Shown here one piece after another: positions 1-5,550 of a stretch of DNA of 6,168 nt. The DNA lies in the NCBI GenBank assembly GCA_003510765.1, contig DOKV01000098.1, positions 1 to 6,168 on the forward strand. The letters are read 5' to 3'. Each line of letters begins with the position of its first letter. Position 1 is the stretch's first letter. The notes beneath the pieces were generated by a model. It searched no databases. It worked only from the letters and a program-made list of their open reading frames with translations, and was not told the origin of the DNA. Made by a program: the position numbers and the translations under genes. Source of the stretch: Clostridiaceae bacterium (lineage in GTDB: Bacteria; Bacillota; Clostridia; Clostridiales; Clostridiaceae).

Positions 1-158
1 CCTTCTGTCATTTCTTTCCATGTACCCTCAGGATACAGAAAATGGAATCTTTTGTCTGTCCAAGTCCCTTGTCAAGGAGGTTTCTCCCTTGTCAAACCCC
101 TTTGACATCCATAAATCCTCATGAAAACCAATGCTTTTCAGAATACCTTAGGACCAGG
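1..158. other. Non-coding region downstream of the aminotransferase, with short repeats
   Basis: No convincing gene lies here. The longest minus-strand reading from a nearby ATG gives only about 26 codons without a good ribosome binding site. The sequence TCCCTTGTCAA occurs twice in direct orientation (65-75 and 85-95, period 20). The second copy also forms a perfect 7-bp inverted repeat, TGTCAAA at 90-96 and TTTGACA at 101-107, around CCCC. No stem plus T-run follows the aminotransferase stop on the minus strand, so its transcript may run on leftwards out of the window. On the minus strand the repeats read TTGACA, like a -35 element, but I find no good -10 at the right distance. Confidence 0.6.
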
Positions 159-1307
159 TTATTCTTTATGTCCTTCCATGGCCTCTACAAAGAACCCCGC
201 CAGATTTCCGTGGATTTGCACCCCTAAGGTCTTCAAAGACTGGTCTAAAGCCTTTAAGGTTTTATAGAGCTTTTCTTCTCTGGCATTTTCTCCCATATGC
301 CCTAGACGAAATACTTGATTGCCCAAATAGTCAAAGGCACCACCAATGAGGATGCCATGAGTAGAGAGCATTTCTTCCTTCAGCACTTCATAGGAAATGC
401 CTTGGGGAAGACATACAGTGCTCACGGTATTGGCGTGCCCTTTCTTTGCATAGAGGGAAAGCCCACCTTTTTGAAGGGCTTCTCGTACGGCTTCTCCCAG
501 CACTTTATGTCTTTCTAAAGCGTCCCCTTCTTCCAAGATCACCCAAAGGGCTTCATGGAGCGCATAGATGTCTGACACCGGTTGGCTATAAGGAAACCAT
601 TTTTTCTCATAGTAGTCGTCAAAAATCCCCAGATTTAAGTAAAAACTCTTCACAGGTGTCCGCCTTTTCCGAAGGACCTCTTTGGCCTCACTACTCATGG
701 CCACAAGGGTTAAGCCTGGAGGCGCAGACAGGCATTTTTGCGTGGCCCCCAAGACCACATCCATGTGCCAGGCATCCATATGAAGGGGTTCTCCCCCTAA
801 GGCCGAGACACTATCCACCACAGACAAAATACCTTTTTCCCTTAATAAGGAACAAATTTGATCCACAGGGTTCACAAGACCTGCAGGGGTTTCGCAGTGG
901 ACCAACGTGGCCAGCTTAATATTTTTGTGTTCCTTAAGAAAAGCTTCTAAAGCATCCACATCTATAGGTTCATCATAAGGCCCTTCAAAGACGATGGGCT
1001 CTCCACCATAGAGCTTCACAAAATCTATAAACCCATGGCCAAAGATGCCATTGTCGATGCAAAGGACTTGGTCTCCTGGCTCAATGAAGGAGGCACAGGC
1101 AGCTTCCAGACCCAAAATCCCTTCTCCGTTTAAGATGAGTACCTCCCCTTTTGTGTCATAAAGCTCCATGAGAAGCTTTTGGGTTTCTTGGTAGAAGTCA
1201 AAAAACTGCGCTTCTAGATCTGGGTTCATCAAGGGGTTGGCCATGGCTTGTCGAACTCTCTCGGTGACTTCTGTAGGCCCTGGGGTCATGCGTAGGATCT
1301 TCTTCAT
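159..1307 (-). CDS. PLP-dependent class V aminotransferase, alanine/serine-glyoxylate (pyruvate) aminotransferase family
   Basis: The 382-residue product matches the usual length of the alanine-glyoxylate / serine-pyruvate aminotransferase family (fold type I, class V). These cytoplasmic enzymes move an amino group from alanine, serine or a similar donor to glyoxylate or pyruvate, using pyridoxal phosphate. Visible family marks, counted from the chosen start: the N-terminal TPGPTEV (8-14); the glycine-rich cofactor segment NGEGILGLEAA (60-70); HCETPAG (137-143); the PLP-ring aspartate in VVDSVSALGG (D165); and the Schiff-base lysine in GATQKCLSAPPG (K191). The C-terminal RLGHMGE motif is also present. 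The ATG at 1307 is chosen because AAAGGAG ends about 8 bases before it. Upstream in-frame ATGs at 1331 and 1349 lack a good site, and the one at 1349 lies inside a promoter candidate. The exact substrate cannot be read; ureidoglycine-glyoxylate and phosphonate-linked relatives share this fold. Some Clostridia carry such a gene beside serA, but that gene is not visible here. Confidence 0.9.
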   Translation of the reverse strand: MKKILRMTPGPTEVTERVRQAMANPLMNPDLEAQFFDFYQETQKLLMELYDTKGEVLILNGEGILGLEAACASFIEPGDQVLCIDNGIFGHGFIDFVKLYGGEPIVFEGPYDEPIDVDALEAFLKEHKNIKLATLVHCETPAGLVNPVDQICSLLREKGILSVVDSVSALGGEPLHMDAWHMDVVLGATQKCLSAPPGLTLVAMSSEAKEVLRKRRTPVKSFYLNLGIFDDYYEKKWFPYSQPVSDIYALHEALWVILEEGDALERHKVLGEAVREALQKGGLSLYAKKGHANTVSTVCLPQGISYEVLKEEMLSTHGILIGGAFDYLGNQVFRLGHMGENAREEKLYKTLKALDQSLKTLGVQIHGNLAGFFVEAMEGHKE

Positions 1308-1313
1308 GAAAAT

Positions 1314-1322
1314 CTCTCCTTT
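1314..1322 (-). promoter_or_regulatory. Ribosome binding site that fixes the aminotransferase start
   Basis: On the minus strand this reads AAAGGAGAG. Its AGGAG core is 8 bases from the ATG at 1307. It overrides two upstream in-frame ATGs (1331, 1349), which would add up to 14 residues absent from the conserved family start. Confidence 0.8.
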
Positions 1323-1347
1323 AGGATTCATTGTAGTTGTTTCTTCC

Positions 1348-1376
1348 ATTGTATCAAAGAGGGATAAAGATGCCTA
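1348..1376 (-). promoter_or_regulatory. Candidate sigma-A promoter for the aminotransferase
   Basis: On the minus strand TACAAT (1353-1348, five of six consensus bases) sits 17 bases after TAGGCA (1376-1371, four of six). Transcription would start near 1341, leaving a leader of about 35 bases that includes the AAAGGAG site. This is a by-eye match and the -35 is weak. Confidence 0.4.
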
Positions 1377-1399
1377 CAAAAAGCCCCTCTTCCACACTC

Positions 1400-1428
1400 T
1401 TTTCACCTAGGCCTAAGCATCCTATAAT
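1400..1428 (+). promoter_or_regulatory. Candidate sigma-A promoter for the LRR lipoprotein gene
   Basis: A perfect -10 TATAAT (1423-1428) lies 17 bases after TTTTCA (1400-1405, four of six consensus bases). Transcription would begin near 1435, giving a leader of roughly 90 bases. The octamer CACCTAGG (1404-1411), which overlaps the end of the -35, recurs inverted as CCTAGGTG at 1464-1471 in the leader. That arrangement could serve a dimeric regulator, but eight bases is too short to insist on. Confidence 0.5.
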
Positions 1429-1523
1429 TCTTCCAAGTACGCTTCTTTTTCATTGTATTTCCCCCTAGGTGGACGTACACTTAAAGTACCCAACAACCCA
1501 TGAATAAGAAAAAGGAGAGATCC

Positions 1524-2480
1524 ATGATGTTCCGAAAAAAATCTCTGCTAACCCTCATATTCACAGCCACATCTCTTCTCCTCATTACTGCCTGTTCCTG
1601 CACCCAAACGCCCAAAGGGGAAGGGCCTTCTCCCACGACCCCTCCCTCTACGGAATCGCCAGCAGAGGATGCCCCAGTGGTTTTCCAAAGCCCTCTCCTA
1701 GAAGCGCTGATCCAAGAAGAACTAGGTAAAAAAGAGATCCATGAAAGCGATCTATTGGCCATCAAGGGCTTTGCCCTGGCCGCTGATGAATTTATCTTCT
1801 TGTCTGGTGACGGACGTCCTGAAAAGAGCATCATCCATTTCTATGAAGATGAATTCGAGTATGAGAACGTGCGTTACAAAGGCTATGGGACCTTGGACAG
1901 TTTGGCAGATTTGACCTACTTTAAAAATCTCACCAAGCTCTATATTACCTTGCAACCACACCTAGATTTATCCTCCATCCCCACAGAAATTCTTGAGAAT
2001 CTTCATACCGTGTTCCTTTATCAAAGCCAGTATGAGGACATTTCTTTCTTGTCGGAAGCCAAGGCTTTGACAAATCTTGTGATGAATACCAATGCCATCC
2101 AAGATCTCAGCCCCCTTCAGACCCTTACCTCCTTACGACGACTTTCTGTGGATTGGAATCAGGTGGAAAATCTTACCCCTTTGGGAAACCTTGCCAATCT
2201 CACCTATTTTTCCGCCTATGGAAATCAAGTAAAAGATCTAACCCCTTTAGGCAACCTTATGAACTTAGAGGAGCTTCGACTCTATGAAAACCAAGTGGAA
2301 GACATTTCTGTGCTGAAAAACCTAACCCATTTAAAACACCTGGAGATGATCAATAATCGTATCCAAGACGTGAGTCCATTGGCAGATTTTGAATCCTTTG
2401 ATGTGCTCATGCTCTCTGGAAACCCCATCACAAACATTGAGCTTCTTGAACATATTGAATCCCTACAATTTGAACCTTAG
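1524..2480 (+). CDS. Leucine-rich-repeat lipoprotein, internalin-type repeats
   Basis: The product of about 318 residues begins with a type II signal peptide: basic MMFRKK, a hydrophobic stretch (8-22), then the lipobox LITAC with the lipidated cysteine at 24. It should therefore be anchored to the outer face of the cytoplasmic membrane. A Pro/Ser/Thr-rich linker (about 28-51) follows, then a region without recognised motifs (about 52-125). The C-terminal half is leucine-rich repeats. Six tandem 22-residue units run from about 173 to 304, with the pattern L-x-P-L-x-x-L-x-x-L and N-Q-V-x-D, as in Listeria internalins; more degenerate units start near 127. There is no LPXTG anchor. Such domains usually bind proteins or glycans, but the ligand is unknown. 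AAAGGAG at 1511-1517 favours the ATG at 1524, or the adjacent one at 1527, over an in-frame ATG at 1500. The gene is probably transcribed alone. Confidence 0.85.
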   Translation: MMFRKKSLLTLIFTATSLLLITACSCTQTPKGEGPSPTTPPSTESPAEDAPVVFQSPLLEALIQEELGKKEIHESDLLAIKGFALAADEFIFLSGDGRPEKSIIHFYEDEFEYENVRYKGYGTLDSLADLTYFKNLTKLYITLQPHLDLSSIPTEILENLHTVFLYQSQYEDISFLSEAKALTNLVMNTNAIQDLSPLQTLTSLRRLSVDWNQVENLTPLGNLANLTYFSAYGNQVKDLTPLGNLMNLEELRLYENQVEDISVLKNLTHLKHLEMINNRIQDVSPLADFESFDVLMLSGNPITNIELLEHIESLQFEP

Positions 2481-2503
2481 GAAATTCAAGGATCTAAGGT
2501 CAT

Positions 2504-2545
2504 GGGACCTGCTTCTTCCATAGGAAAGCGGCAGGTCCTTTCCTT
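2504..2545 (+). terminator. Probable intrinsic terminator after the LRR lipoprotein gene
   Basis: GGACCTGC (2505-2512) pairs with GCAGGTCC (2531-2538), an 8-bp stem extendable by a G-T pair. An inner TTCC/GGAA helix (2516-2519 with 2523-2526) closes the loop. The stem is followed by TTTCCTT, a pyrimidine-rich but broken T-tract. It starts about 25 bases after the stop codon, a typical place, and separates this gene from sigI. Confidence 0.65.
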
Positions 2546-2585
2546 AACCTATTTTATAGAAGGTCAATTATTGTCAAAAAATGTC

Positions 2586-2647
2586 TAGAGATTTTTCCTG
2601 TTTTCCTTTATATTCCCATGGATTTTCCTCATCATTAGGCCTATACT
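2586..2647 (+). promoter_or_regulatory. Region likely to hold the sigI promoter (two weak candidates)
   Basis: The 220-base gap before sigI is AT-rich after the terminator. Two sigma-A-like pairs can be drawn, each with a 17-base spacer: TAGAGA (2586-2591) with TATATT (2609-2614), and TGGATT (2619-2624) with TATACT (2642-2647). Neither is strong. sigI operons are often autoregulated from a SigI promoter whose -10 contains CGA, but no CGA occurs between 2541 and 2680. Autoregulation by that route is therefore not visible here. Confidence 0.3.
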
Positions 2648-2688
2648 TTTAATCATTCTATGACCTTTATACATGGCTATGAGAAAAG

Positions 2689-2697
2689 AAGGAGGTG
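2689..2697 (+). promoter_or_regulatory. Ribosome binding site that fixes the sigI start
   Basis: AAGGAGGTG is an almost perfect complement of the 16S rRNA 3' end and lies 8 bases before the ATG at 2706. In-frame ATGs at 2673 and 2679 would place this site inside the coding sequence and lack sites of their own. Confidence 0.85.
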
Positions 2698-2705
2698 TCC
2701 ACCCC

Positions 2706-3359
2706 ATGAATCACTCTATTGACCAACAGGTCACAATCCTACAAAAAGATCCCCAGAGCTTGGCGGTGGAGGACTTCATCAAAAGCTATTATCCCCTGAT
2801 GGCCTCTAGTGCCGCCAAAAGACTCCAGCGGTATATATTGGTAGAAGGAGATGAAGGATTCGCCGTGGCACTGGAAGGGTTTCGAAAAGCGTTCTTGACC
2901 TATGATGAAACCAAAGGCTCTTTTGTGGCCTTTGCGAAGCTTCTCATGGACCATGAACTGATCAACCATCTCAAAAAAGAACAGAAACCATCCCTGGTGT
3001 CCCTAACAACCCTTCCCTTAGCAGATCCGTCTTTATCCATGGAGGAAACTATGATACTCCGAGAAGAAATTCAAGCCCTTGAGGAGGGTCTAGGTCAGTT
3101 TGGCCTCACCTTTGACACTTTGGCTGCACAGATGCCCAAACATGAGGACACCAAAAAAAGGGCCCGTGACATTGCCTATGCCACCTATGAAGAAAAAGAA
3201 CTTTTACAAGAGATTTTTCAAAAGTGCACCTTACCCGTGACCAAAATGGCGCTGCGCTTTGGCGTAAGCCGAAAACTTCTCTATGGCAGTCGTCCATTCA
3301 TCATCAGCATCTTGATTGTGCTCAAAAAGAAATTAGAACATATCAAAGAATGGCTCTAA
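2706..3359 (+). CDS. sigI: RNA polymerase sigma factor SigI
   Basis: The 217-residue protein has the two-part layout of SigI factors. Residues about 22-93 form a sigma region 2-like domain: EDFIKSYYPLM, then GFAVALEGFRKAF, then YDETKGSFVAFAKLLMDHEL ending in INHLKKEQK. These helices bind core polymerase and recognise the -10. The C-terminal domain (about 115-217) ends with the SigI hallmark LPVTKMALRFGVSRKLL (176-192), a helix-turn-helix for -35 recognition that differs from a standard sigma region 4. In Bacillus subtilis SigI responds to heat and envelope stress; in cellulolytic Clostridia several SigI copies control polysaccharide-degrading enzymes. The targets here are unknown. The gene is 56 bases upstream of rsgI with no terminator between, so the two are very likely co-transcribed. 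SigI is a better fit than an ECF sigma because of the C-terminal motif and the adjacent RsgI. Confidence 0.92.
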   Translation: MNHSIDQQVTILQKDPQSLAVEDFIKSYYPLMASSAAKRLQRYILVEGDEGFAVALEGFRKAFLTYDETKGSFVAFAKLLMDHELINHLKKEQKPSLVSLTTLPLADPSLSMEETMILREEIQALEEGLGQFGLTFDTLAAQMPKHEDTKKRARDIAYATYEEKELLQEIFQKCTLPVTKMALRFGVSRKLLYGSRPFIISILIVLKKKLEHIKEWL

Positions 3360-3415
3360 AGTGTATCCGAAAAAATTCAGGGTCCTTGTATCTTATAGTG
3401 AAGGAGTGAATCATC

Positions 3416-4792
3416 ATGAGAACTGGATTGATCGTATCCATAAAAGAAGACTATGCCATCTTGCTTTCTGAAGGGACCTATCTGAAGGTCTCCAAGAAAC
3501 CATCCATGGCCCTTGGCCAAGAGATCTATTTCTCTAGCGAAGATCTTTATAAAACACCCCAATCCCATAGGTTCTCCATGAAATCTTTTGCCATGGTAGC
3601 CATACTCTTTATTCTTTTACTTGTTGGAAAAACCGTCCTCCCCACAGCACAAACCCATCAGGTCTTGGTGGAAATCAATCCATCAGTCCTCTTTACCCTA
3701 GGGGATGGAGAAGAAGTCCTCCAAGTGAAAGCCTATAATGAAGATGGCAAAGCCTTAGACCTTTCCTCGTTAAAGGGCCTTCTTTTCACAGAGGCTCTCG
3801 AAGGATTGCTTGTAGAAGCAAAGGAAAAAGGATACTTAGATACCATGGATCTCACAGAGGACTTTATCTACATCACTTCCATTTCTCATGGACACGATGA
3901 AAGACTCCTTCTTTTTCTAGATCAATTAGTGGCTTCAGCTGAAGAGGGTCTTTTAGGTGAAGCCACCCTAATTCTACAAACAGAAACCGAAGAGACGCTT
4001 CTTGCACATGATCAAGAAGGCACAGCCCTTGGATTAGCACATCTTCGCGCACGCTTTGACCTCGCAGCTCATGAGACCCCTGGGGATCTCTTTAAAGACC
4101 CTATTAGGAGAGCTCAGTATCTTGCTAAAGCTTTTGTGCTAGAAGAGGATCCTCAGCATAAACTTCTTCGTTATCAAAAAAACATAGCGAATCAACCCCT
4201 CTCTTCCCAGGCCAAAGAAGCCTTTGAAGCACAACTGGCCACCTATAAAGAGAGCATCGACGAACTTCATAAGGCTCGTAAAGCCTATCAAGCCGCCAGG
4301 CGATCTGGTGATGAAGTAGCACTCATAGAAGCCCTAAGGCAATTAGAAGAAAGTGAAGCCTATAAGAAGGAAATGGAGGAGCTGAAAAACATTTTGGAAG
4401 CATCCAAAGACCTGGAAGAAGACTTCAAAGAGTTGGAAAGTCATCTACTTTCTCCCAAAGACCCTGCTGAGGGAAGGAAGCCAGAGACTCCTGAAAAACC
4501 TGAAGACCCCAGCAAAAAAGAAAATGCAGATAAACCTGCACTTCCGGGGAAGTCTGAAGACCGAGAAACCCCCACATCTCCTGGCAATAAAGAGACCACA
4601 GACACCCCAAACAATCCTTCTCCACCGAAAGATCCTGGAAACCCGGACAAATCTGAAGAGCCTCGTAAACCAGATAAGCCAGATAAGCCCGGGAAGCCCG
4701 AAGAACCAGGTCCCCCAGAAGACTCAGGGAAACCTGAAGACTCAGGGAAACCAGATGATACTGGAAGACCTAGTACCCCTAGAAAACCGTAA
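3416..4792 (+). CDS. rsgI: Membrane anti-sigma-I factor RsgI with a long proline/charged-residue tail
   Basis: The 458-residue protein should hold SigI inactive at the membrane. Residues 1-45 form the cytoplasmic RsgI N-terminal domain (MRTGLIVSIKEDYAILLSEGT start, then the GQEIYF segment) that binds SigI. A transmembrane helix follows at about 57-76. The juxtamembrane external domain (about 80-200) carries the family motif EINPS (86-90) and VKAYNEDGKAL. In Clostridium RsgI proteins the Asn-Pro bond in this motif self-cleaves as part of signalling; here it would be N88-P89. Residues about 205-345 are rich in Ala, Glu, Leu and Lys and probably helical, perhaps coiled coil. Residues about 347-458 are low complexity, dominated by Pro, Lys, Glu, Asp and Gly. 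I see no carbohydrate-binding, protease or PA14-like C-terminal domain, so the sensed signal is unknown; a reach into the cell wall is plausible. AAGGAGTG at 3401-3408 supports the start. The protein is longer than B. subtilis RsgI, mostly because of the tail. Confidence 0.9.
   Translation: MRTGLIVSIKEDYAILLSEGTYLKVSKKPSMALGQEIYFSSEDLYKTPQSHRFSMKSFAMVAILFILLLVGKTVLPTAQTHQVLVEINPSVLFTLGDGEEVLQVKAYNEDGKALDLSSLKGLLFTEALEGLLVEAKEKGYLDTMDLTEDFIYITSISHGHDERLLLFLDQLVASAEEGLLGEATLILQTETEETLLAHDQEGTALGLAHLRARFDLAAHETPGDLFKDPIRRAQYLAKAFVLEEDPQHKLLRYQKNIANQPLSSQAKEAFEAQLATYKESIDELHKARKAYQAARRSGDEVALIEALRQLEESEAYKKEMEELKNILEASKDLEEDFKELESHLLSPKDPAEGRKPETPEKPEDPSKKENADKPALPGKSEDRETPTSPGNKETTDTPNNPSPPKDPGNPDKSEEPRKPDKPDKPGKPEEPGPPEDSGKPEDSGKPDDTGRPSTPRKP
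4670..4687 (+). repeat. Tandem 9-bp repeat in the RsgI tail
   Basis: CCAGATAAG is present twice without a gap (4670-4678 and 4679-4687) and encodes consecutive Pro-Asp-Lys triplets. Identity at the DNA level, not only in protein, suggests recent duplication by slippage. Confidence 0.75.
4718..4753 (+). repeat. Tandem 18-bp repeat in the RsgI tail
   Basis: Two adjacent units (4718-4735 and 4736-4753) share GAAGACTCAGGGAAACC and differ only at their last base. Each encodes Glu-Asp-Ser-Gly-Lys-Pro. The following codons (Asp-Asp-Thr-Gly-Arg-Pro) look like a diverged third unit. Length multiples of three keep the frame, so this tail can grow or shrink without inactivating RsgI. Confidence 0.85.
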
Positions 4793-4808
4793 CATTTTTA
4801 GATACAAT
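4780..4808 (+). promoter_or_regulatory. Candidate sigma-A promoter for tetR, overlapping the rsgI 3' end
   Basis: TACAAT (4803-4808, five of six) lies 17 bases after TAGAAA (4780-4785, four of six), the latter inside the last codons of rsgI. Transcription would begin near 4815, directly beside the palindrome at 4817-4835, where a bound repressor would block it. This is a by-eye prediction with a weak -35. Confidence 0.35.
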
Positions 4809-4816
4809 AAAATAGC

Positions 4817-4835
4817 ACTGCACCAGTGGCGCAGT
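4817..4835. promoter_or_regulatory. 19-bp near-perfect palindrome, possible TetR operator
   Basis: ACTGCACCAGTGGCGCAGT is symmetric around G4826, with 8 of 9 arm positions paired and a single mismatch at position 6. Size and symmetry suit a TetR-family dimer. It sits just downstream of a candidate -10 and about 130 bases before the tetR start, where autoregulatory sites are common. As RNA it would be a 19-base hairpin with no adjacent T-run, so it is a poor terminator. The regulator that binds it is inferred only from position. Confidence 0.45.
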
Positions 4836-4907
4836 ACTTCTTCCGCTTTATTTATTATGAGTGGACAATTACATCCATGGTTTATGACAGTGAACACGAT
4901 CATCATT

Positions 4908-4942
4908 TTGTGGGTGCAACCAGTGTTGCACCCACAATTTTA
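4908..4942 (+). terminator. Strong hairpin before tetR: rsgI terminator, leader attenuator or second operator
   Basis: TTGTGGGTGCAAC (4908-4920) and GTTGCACCCACAA (4925-4937) form a perfect 13-bp stem with loop CAGT, followed by TTTTAT. That fits an intrinsic terminator for the sigI-rsgI transcript, though the T-run is short and the distance from the rsgI stop (about 115 bases) is long. The opposite strand has no T-run, so it is one-directional. It ends only 25 bases before the tetR ATG, and I find no convincing promoter between. It might therefore attenuate tetR, or be a DNA operator, since its centre shares TGCA and CCAGTG with the palindrome at 4817-4835. Confidence 0.6.
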
Positions 4943-4962
4943 TACAAAGGAGAGCTCAGGAA

Positions 4963-5550
4963 ATGAATCTACATCATGACCCCAATACCACACCTCAAGA
5001 CATCATCCATCAAGCCATTGAAGTCTTTTGCCAAAAAGGTTATGCCCAAACTTCCATGAAAGATGTCACCGATGGATTGTCCCTCTCTAGAGGACCAATT
5101 TATTACTACTTTAAAGACAAATATGGACTTTATAAAGCTTCCTATGACGTCTTTGAAGAGACCCTTAAAGCCATTCATGAGCGGTTTTTCCCAGCTCCTA
5201 TCCCCACCATGGAGAAGATCAAAAAATTGCTTATGGGCATCATCCTAGACACACGGAAGTTTAATCGGCATTTTTTTCTGGGCTTACGGGATATAGCAGA
5301 GCTTTCAGACATCGCGAAGCGCTATGATACCTTAAATGAAGCCTTCCTCAGGAGGCTCCATGGAGTGATTCTTGAGGGGCAAGCCAAGGGGGAGCTCACC
5401 TCCACCCTCACCAAGGAAGAGATCACCACCCATATCTATGTGGTCTTTTATGGCCTACTCAGTGCTGTAAACTCAAAACTTCTGGATTTTCAGCCAGATG
5501 AGTCCTTTGAAAAGGTGCTCCATAGACACCTATCTCCCCTACTGCCTTAA
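4963..5550 (+). CDS. TetR-family transcriptional regulator
   Basis: The 195-residue protein has typical TetR length and layout. Residues about 12-58 are the DNA-binding domain: IIHQAIEVFCQKGYAQTSMKDV, then the recognition part LSLSRGPIYYYFKDKYGLYKA, matching the family pattern of a turn followed by Y-Y-Y/H-F and K-x-x-L. The rest (about 60-195) is all-helical by composition and should form the ligand pocket and dimer face; this part varies too much to name an effector. Most TetR proteins repress a neighbouring gene, often an exporter or enzyme, and themselves. No such target is adjacent: sigI-rsgI lies upstream on the same strand and signal peptidase is convergent. The palindromes upstream suggest self-regulation. 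AAAGGAGAG at 4946-4954, with its core about 10 bases before the ATG, supports the start. Its last 12 bases overlap the signal peptidase gene on the other strand. Confidence 0.9.
   Translation: MNLHHDPNTTPQDIIHQAIEVFCQKGYAQTSMKDVTDGLSLSRGPIYYYFKDKYGLYKASYDVFEETLKAIHERFFPAPIPTMEKIKKLLMGIILDTRKFNRHFFLGLRDIAELSDIAKRYDTLNEAFLRRLHGVILEGQAKGELTSTLTKEEITTHIYVVFYGLLSAVNSKLLDFQPDESFEKVLHRHLSPLLP
5539..5550. other. Convergent 3' overlap of tetR and the signal peptidase gene
   Basis: The two reading frames overlap tail to tail by 12 bases: the tetR stop TAA ends at 5550 and the lepB stop TAG (minus strand) occupies 5541-5539. No hairpin terminator separates them, so both transcripts should run into the opposite gene and be antisense to it. 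Confidence 0.85.

Noticed and set aside
446..919. 157-codon plus-strand open frame
   Set aside because: It lies wholly antisense to the aminotransferase, has no ribosome binding site, and its Pro/His/Ser-rich translation shows no domain; the minus-strand protein has clear family motifs.
1350..1523. Riboswitch or T-box in the divergent intergenic region
   Set aside because: The leader on either side is too short and shows no conserved riboswitch core, specifier stem or terminator; only promoter-like elements are visible.
1481..1834. 117-codon minus-strand open frame
   Set aside because: It is antisense to the LRR lipoprotein signal peptide and linker, with no ribosome binding site and no family resemblance.
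2095..2400. Repeated DNA in the LRR gene as a possible repeat element
   Set aside because: The similarity follows from the 22-residue protein repeats; the units are diverged at the DNA level, so this is an old protein repeat and not a mobile or recent duplication.
2541..2672. SigI-dependent autoregulatory promoter upstream of sigI
   Set aside because: The CGA-containing -10 expected for SigI promoters is absent from this stretch, so I cannot support it from sequence.
4425..4650. Two minus-strand open frames rich in Gly, Ser and Leu
   Set aside because: Both are complements of the low-complexity proline-rich tail of RsgI, which leaves reverse frames open by composition.
4524..4979. 151-codon plus-strand open frame running from rsgI into the tetR leader
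   Set aside because: It is a +1 shadow of the repetitive rsgI tail. Inside it, the ATG at 4857 could give a 40-residue peptide, but there is no ribosome binding site and the frame runs through the hairpin.
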